Assembly (NCBI GenBank): GCA_030628805.1
Contig: DAOVQG010000056.1
Coordinates: forward strand, 1 to 17,793
DNA from: JAGMDK01 sp023128695
GTDB lineage: Bacteria > Planctomycetota > Phycisphaerae > UBA1845 > Fen-1342
DNA: 17,793 nt
Reading direction: 5' to 3'
Shown here one piece after another: positions 14,461 through 17,793 of this stretch. Position 1 is the stretch's first letter, and every line of letters begins with the position of its first letter. The notes beneath the pieces are model-generated. The model saw only the letters and a program-made list of their open reading frames with translations. It did not search any database and was not told where the DNA came from. The translations under genes and the position numbers were made by a program.

Positions 14461-15219
14461 TTAGGCCGGCACCGGCGCCGTTTTTCGTCGCCGCCGGCGT
14501 TTCTTGACGATCCCGAGCCGCGGGGCGTGTGGCTCACAGGGCCCCAGCGAGTTGGCCGTCTCCAGCACGCCGCGGGGCGCTGCGCTGAACGCGTCGGCCC
14601 CGATTTCCTGCCACAGACCGTCGGCGCGGTTGAAGATGCCGCCGCTGACGACGATGTTCATGGTCGGGCACACGCCGATCTCGCGGATGCATTCGATCAT
14701 GACCCGCGTGTTGGCGACCGCCTCGGGCTGGGCGCCGAAGATGAGCAGGACCTGGGGCCGACACTGGCCGACCAGGCTGAGAATCTCGTCGTGGGGGACG
14801 CCGCCGCCGAGGAAGTAGACCTCCCACCCGTCGGACTGGAAGAGGTCGGCCACCATCTGGGCCCCCAGCTCTTCGCCGGGAGCGTCGGCACTGGCCACCA
14901 GGACGCGCTTTCCGCAGAGCGGCTTTTTCGGCAGGTGGGCCTGCAATTGATCGGCCACGGTGCGGTTGATGCGGTTGGCCATGTGCTCCATGGCGGCGTT
15001 AATGCGGTCGTCGTCGTAGAGCCGCTCGACCTGGGCCATCGCCGGCCAGAGGACGTTGCAGATCAGTTCCTCGGCCGGGGTGCCGTTTTGCACGGCTTCG
15101 GTGACGAGGGCGAAACACTCGGCCCGGCGGCCGGCGAGCAGCGGTTGCATATAACGGATCAGAAAAGGCTCGGACACGGCGGAAGCCTCCGAACTGCGCC
15201 CGTCGCTTCCAACTTCCAT
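14461..15219 (-). CDS. cobalamin-binding-domain (B12-binding-like) regulatory protein
   Basis: The 252 residues hold a helical cap domain of the methionine-synthase type (about 18-95; MQPLLAGRRAECFALVTEAV) and a Rossmann-like B12-binding domain (about 100-230; KRVLVASADAPGEELGAQMV, GWEVYFLGGGVPHDEI, VVSGG). In sensor relatives of this layout the cobalamin ligand lies in a PGExHxLG-type motif. Here the matching stretch reads DAPGEELGAQ with no histidine, so normal cobalt ligation is doubtful. The C-terminal tail KKRRRRRK is strongly basic. No enzyme or kinase domain is attached, and the role is probably regulatory. The ATG at 15219 lacks a good ribosome site. GTG at 15177 (residue 15), with GGAGG eight bases upstream, is a credible alternative giving 238 residues. 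No B12 riboswitch was recognised upstream. Confidence 0.82.
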   Translation of the reverse strand: MEVGSDGRSSEASAVSEPFLIRYMQPLLAGRRAECFALVTEAVQNGTPAEELICNVLWPAMAQVERLYDDDRINAAMEHMANRINRTVADQLQAHLPKKPLCGKRVLVASADAPGEELGAQMVADLFQSDGWEVYFLGGGVPHDEILSLVGQCRPQVLLIFGAQPEAVANTRVMIECIREIGVCPTMNIVVSGGIFNRADGLWQEIGADAFSAAPRGVLETANSLGPCEPHAPRLGIVKKRRRRRKTAPVPA

Positions 15220-15572
15220 GCGCGGTACCCAGGGGGACCACGACAGGCTCTACTTACACAGCCGGCGCTTCCATGCCGCCGGTAGGAGGTTGACGCTTGG
15301 AAACGGTTGTTGGCGGACCTGCCGGTGGGCAACCGTCCCTCGTTCGCTAGCTGCTATCGGGGGCTCGGGGATTCGGCTTAAGACCGTTGTCCGCGGCCTA
15401 CTTTTGTCCGCGCGGCCCACGACGGAACTTGCCCGTAGTCCGAGAACCGGAACGAAATCGTGGCATCATCGCCGAACGCTTTTTCGGAATCTTTGTGGCC
15501 TGTCGCCGGACTTGCGCGATGAGGGTCAATACGTACGCCGCGGTTAACGGATGCGAATCCTGCGCCTCGCGC
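15220..15572. other. gene-free spacer
   Basis: About 350 bases upstream of the B12-domain gene with no protein-like frame on either strand. CCGGCGCTTCCATGCCGCCGG (15262-15282) can pair at its ends (CCGGCG/CGCCGG), and GAAACGGTTG (15300-15309) matches CAACCGT downstream (15331-15337). The region could hold the promoter of the minus-strand gene, but none can be assigned. Confidence 0.35.
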
Positions 15573-15628
15573 GTGTAGCGGCCGAGCCCCGTACCGGCCG
15601 AATCACCGGCTGGAAGCCGGTGCCACAC
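15573..15628 (-). repeat. 56-bp GTGTGGCACCGG module, inverse copy
   Basis: Read on the minus strand it runs GTGTGGCACCGGCTTCCAGC, then CGGTGATTCGGCCGGTAC, then a TAGCGGCC-type edge. It matches the modules at 17657-17712 and 17730-17785 with few changes. Internally it holds two nested palindromes (ACCGGCTTCCAGCCGGT and CGGCCGGTAC...CCGGCCG). Confidence 0.85.
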
Positions 15629-15643
15629 AAGAACGCGCCCGGC

Positions 15644-15671
15644 TTGACAGGGTGCCCAGAGGCCTTAACGT
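15644..15671 (+). promoter_or_regulatory. sigma70-like promoter candidate for the small membrane gene
   Basis: TTGACA (15644-15649) is a consensus -35, and TAACGT (15666-15671), 16 bases later, is a partial -10. This would give a leader of about 45 bases before the ATG at 15726. It begins just after the inverse 56-bp module. Confidence 0.4.
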
Positions 15672-15725
15672 ACGGTTCCATCGACTTGAGTAAGCAAGCG
15701 TGTCCTGTGCACAGGAGATGTAACG

Positions 15726-15923
15726 ATGCGTCCGAAATGGATACGGTATAAAAAATGGTGTGTGGCTCTTTCTTACGGCGGGATCACGCTGGGAATTCTC
15801 CAGGGGCTCGAAATGGTCCGGTTCGCCGACCTCCTCACCGGCGCCCTGACGAGCTTCCTGTCGGGCTGGGTATTAGCCTTGCTCACCCTGCTCTTCGGCG
15901 GTGATCCGAGCGCGATCGTCTAG
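15726..15923 (+). CDS. small two-helix membrane protein, function unknown
   Basis: This 65-residue protein starts at an ATG eight bases after AGGAG (CACAGGAGATGTAACG), a good ribosome site. The N-terminus is basic (MRPKWIRYKKW). Two hydrophobic segments follow: CVALSYGGITLGILQGL (12-28) and LLTGALTSFLSGWVLALLTLLFGG (36-59), and it ends DPSAIV. The first segment could be an uncleaved signal anchor and the protein probably sits in the cytoplasmic membrane. Codon use matches the neighbouring genes. I do not recognise the family. It stands alone on its strand, 199 bp ahead of trigger factor, with a long palindrome between. Confidence 0.65.
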   Translation: MRPKWIRYKKWCVALSYGGITLGILQGLEMVRFADLLTGALTSFLSGWVLALLTLLFGGDPSAIV

Positions 15924-15956
15924 GAGTCCGCCGCAGATGTTGGTGCCGGTTGCGAA

Positions 15957-16043
15957 ATGTAGCGTCCGGGCTCTGTCCCGGACGTAGGATACCGGATAAC
16001 GCTCTTATTCGACAACGTCCGGGACGGAGCCCGGACGCTACAT
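15957..16043. repeat. long palindrome with 29-base TGTAGCGTCCGGG arms
   Basis: ATGTAGCGTCCGGGCTCTGT plus CCCGGACGT (15957-15985) pairs with 16015-16043 with a single mismatch. The 29-base loop contains TAGGATACCGGATAACG. It fills the gap between the small membrane gene and trigger factor and could terminate the first transcript or cap the second. Confidence 0.88.
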
Positions 16044-16122
16044 AACGGTTCGAGCGGCGACGGAATAACAACCACGGCGATGCCCGACCAAAGCTTCGCC
16101 GATTCAACGACGGGAGACAATT

Positions 16123-17589
16123 ATGGACATCCCCGGAGCGGCCGGCGCGACGGAAAGCCCCGAAGTGTGGGACAAGGCCCAGGAGGAATCCGAGCGGCTG
16201 CTGGAAGAGCTCAAGAAGGAAGTCAAGGCCGAGCTCAAGGACGCCGGCGTGCTGCGCAAGGAAATGCACGTCACCGTCCCGGCCAAGATCATCGCCGACC
16301 ACATGGAGCACAACTACTCCGAGCTGATGCACGACGCCCAGGTGCCCGGCTTCCGCAAGGGGCACGCCCCCCGGCGGCTGATCGAGAAACGCTTCGGCCA
16401 CGACGTCCGCGAGTCGCTGACGACCTCGATTGTCGGACAGTCCTTCTACGCCGCCGCCGAGAACAACGAACTCGAGGTCCTCGGCGACCCACTCTTTCGG
16501 ATCGAGGCCGACGAGGGCGTCAAGCTGGTCGACATCGGCGAGGCGCTTCAACATATAAAGCTCCCCGAGAGCGGCGATTTCAGCTACGTCTGCGAGGTCG
16601 AGCTGAAGCCCAAGTTCGAGCTGCCCGAACTCAAGGGCATCGAGATCAAAGCCCCCGAGATCGAAATCACCGACGAGATGGTGGACGAGCAGTTGCTGCG
16701 GCAGCGTACGAACCGCGGCCGGCTCGAGCCGGTCACCGACGCCGCTGAGAAGGACGACCAGCTCATCGTGGACATGGTCCTGACAGTGGACGGTCAGGAA
16801 GTCAAGCGGGAAGAAAACGTGACGATCAGCGTGCGGCCGACCGCCCTGGAAGGCATCCCACTGGTGAAACTCGACGAGGTGCTGGCCGGGGTCAAGTCGG
16901 ATGAAACCCGCGCGACCGAATGCGTTATTCCTCCGGACTTCGAGCGGGCTGATCTGCGCGGCAAGAGCGGCAAGTTCGAGTTCAAGATTCACGAGATCAA
17001 ACGGCTGATGCCCGAGCCGCTGGAGGCCTTCATCGAGGCCCAGGGCTACGACAGCGAGGAAGAGATCCGTGAGCACTTCCGGGCCCGGATCGAAGGCGAG
17101 CGCGATTCGATGATGGTGCGGGTCAAGCGTGGCCAAGTCGAGGGTTATCTGCTCAAGAACACGCAGCTCGACCTGCCCCAGGACTTCTCCGCCCGCCAGA
17201 CTGAGCGGGCGGTGTCGCGGCGAATCGTTGAGCTACAGCAGCGCGGCGTGCCGTGGACTGATATCGAGTCCCAGATCGACGAACTACGGACTTCCGCCCG
17301 CGAGCAGGTGGCCAACGATCTGAAGCTCGGGTTCGTTTTGGATAAAGTGGCCGAGGAGCTCGGCGTCCACGTGACCGACGAAGAGGTCAACACCGAGATC
17401 GCGCGGATCGCCCAGCTTTACAACCGCCGCTTCGACCGCATCCGGGACAATTTGCAGAGCCGCGGCTTGCTGACGCAGTTGGTCGAGCAGATCCGCCACA
17501 ACAAGTGCGTGGAGCTCCTGCTGGAAGATGCCAAGTTCGTCACGGCGGCTGCCGATGAGAAGGAATCGACCAAGAAAGAATCGGAGTAA
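16123..17589 (+). CDS. tig: trigger factor chaperone
   Basis: Ribosome-bound chaperone for nascent chains, 488 residues (Escherichia coli 432). It opens with an extra charged, probably coiled-coil segment of about 45 residues (DKAQEESERLLEELKKEVKA). The ribosome-binding domain carries the signature GFRKGHAPRRLIEKRFG from Gly76. A FKBP-like peptidyl-prolyl isomerase domain follows (about 205-292; DDQLIVDMVLTVDGQEVKRE to GKFEFKIHEIKRL), but the usual I-P-G-F-E stretch is replaced by LEGIPLVKLDEV (242-253). Isomerase activity is therefore doubtful while the chaperone role should remain. The helical C-terminal arms (about 293-475) are present, with a Lys/Glu tail. The ATG at 16123 follows GGGAG by six bases. 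clpP often follows tig in bacteria but is not within this window. Confidence 0.94.
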   Translation: MDIPGAAGATESPEVWDKAQEESERLLEELKKEVKAELKDAGVLRKEMHVTVPAKIIADHMEHNYSELMHDAQVPGFRKGHAPRRLIEKRFGHDVRESLTTSIVGQSFYAAAENNELEVLGDPLFRIEADEGVKLVDIGEALQHIKLPESGDFSYVCEVELKPKFELPELKGIEIKAPEIEITDEMVDEQLLRQRTNRGRLEPVTDAAEKDDQLIVDMVLTVDGQEVKREENVTISVRPTALEGIPLVKLDEVLAGVKSDETRATECVIPPDFERADLRGKSGKFEFKIHEIKRLMPEPLEAFIEAQGYDSEEEIREHFRARIEGERDSMMVRVKRGQVEGYLLKNTQLDLPQDFSARQTERAVSRRIVELQQRGVPWTDIESQIDELRTSAREQVANDLKLGFVLDKVAEELGVHVTDEEVNTEIARIAQLYNRRFDRIRDNLQSRGLLTQLVEQIRHNKCVELLLEDAKFVTAAADEKESTKKESE

Positions 17590-17608
17590 GATCGATCCCA
17601 TAGACTGA

Positions 17609-17793
17609 GTGTGGCACCGGCCATGTGTGGCACCGGCCATGTGTGGCACCGGCCATGTGTGGCACCGGCTTCCAGCCGGTGGGACGGCCGGTACGGGGCC
17701 CGGCCGCTACATTGTGTGGCACCGGCTATGTGTGGCACCGGCTTCCAGCCGGTGATTCGGCCGGTACAGAGCCCGGCCGCTACATTGTGGCAC
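17609..17793 (+). repeat. array of GTGTGGCACCGG modules after tig
   Basis: Three exact 16-base units GTGTGGCACCGGCCAT (17609-17656) lead into a full 56-bp module (17657-17712), a shortened unit GTGTGGCACCGGCTAT, a second full module (17730-17785) and the start of another at the window edge. Each module carries ACCGGCTTCCAGCCGGT and a GGCCGGTAC...GGCCGCTACAT half. The array may run on beyond the window. It takes the place where a tig terminator would be. Confidence 0.92.

Noticed and set aside
15220..15400. Cobalamin riboswitch upstream of the B12-domain gene
   Set aside because: No B12-box-like conserved core or matching stem pattern could be recognised on the minus strand; a covariance search with the Rfam cobalamin model would settle it.
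15883..17136. 417-codon minus-strand frame opposite trigger factor
   Set aside because: Antisense shadow of tig; the product is Leu/Asp/Val-rich mirror sequence and it crosses the long palindrome.
17609..17793. CRISPR array
   Set aside because: Units are 16 or 56 bases with no regular unique spacers, the repeat itself holds nested palindromes, and no cas gene is present.

Overview
The window looks like a chromosomal segment of a planctomycete, possibly of the Phycisphaerae. The evidence is a GC-rich sequence, a secreted protein ending in DCNxNGxPDECD-type repeats plus a dockerin, a bacterial deoxyhypusine-synthase-like gene, a glutaminyl-tRNA synthetase, and gaps packed with short palindromic repeats of the kind common in uncultured planctomycete genomes. 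The taxon is an inference; no rRNA or tRNA gene was found by eye.

Layout. Positions 1-790 hold the 3' end of an ISL3-type transposase, an AT-rich membrane-protein remnant and assorted repeats. A glutaminyl-tRNA synthetase follows (794-2515, +). Then come two minus-strand genes, a six-hairpin (GH63/GH37-like) glycoside hydrolase homologue (2843-5284) and a deoxyhypusine synthase family enzyme (5425-6495). A repeat-filled gap leads to a large exported C25 (gingipain-type) peptidase with Ig/Fn3-like domains, a right-handed beta-helix, calcium-binding repeats and a dockerin (7264-10785, +). Next are glucose-6-phosphate isomerase (11435-12847, +) and mannose-1-phosphate guanylyltransferase (13033-14103, +), a minus-strand cobalamin-binding-domain protein (14461-15219), a 65-residue membrane protein (15726-15923, +) and trigger factor (16123-17589, +).

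How the genes relate. Most are housekeeping genes separated by repeats rather than one operon. The clearest functional pair is pgi and the GDP-mannose gene: fructose-6-phosphate from the first can feed, through mannose-6-phosphate and mannose-1-phosphate made by enzymes outside this window, into GDP-mannose for glycan synthesis.

The most unusual feature is the repeat load. At least six families recur: a 26-bp GGGAGGGCGAGG element, a heptamer (TCAATCG)-bounded module of about 110 bp, a 55-bp GGTGCCCCATCCC palindrome, a 56-bp GTGTGGCACCGG module, GGTGCGAGAA hairpins and long TGTAGCG- or GGTGGCACGG-armed palindromes. One heptamer element lies in frame inside the glycosidase gene and is bounded by a 16-bp direct repeat 69 bp apart. 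Another repeat supplies the stop codon of the deoxyhypusine-synthase-like gene. An 8-bp minisatellite of 14 units lies directly behind pgi. No CRISPR array, prophage or defence system was recognised.
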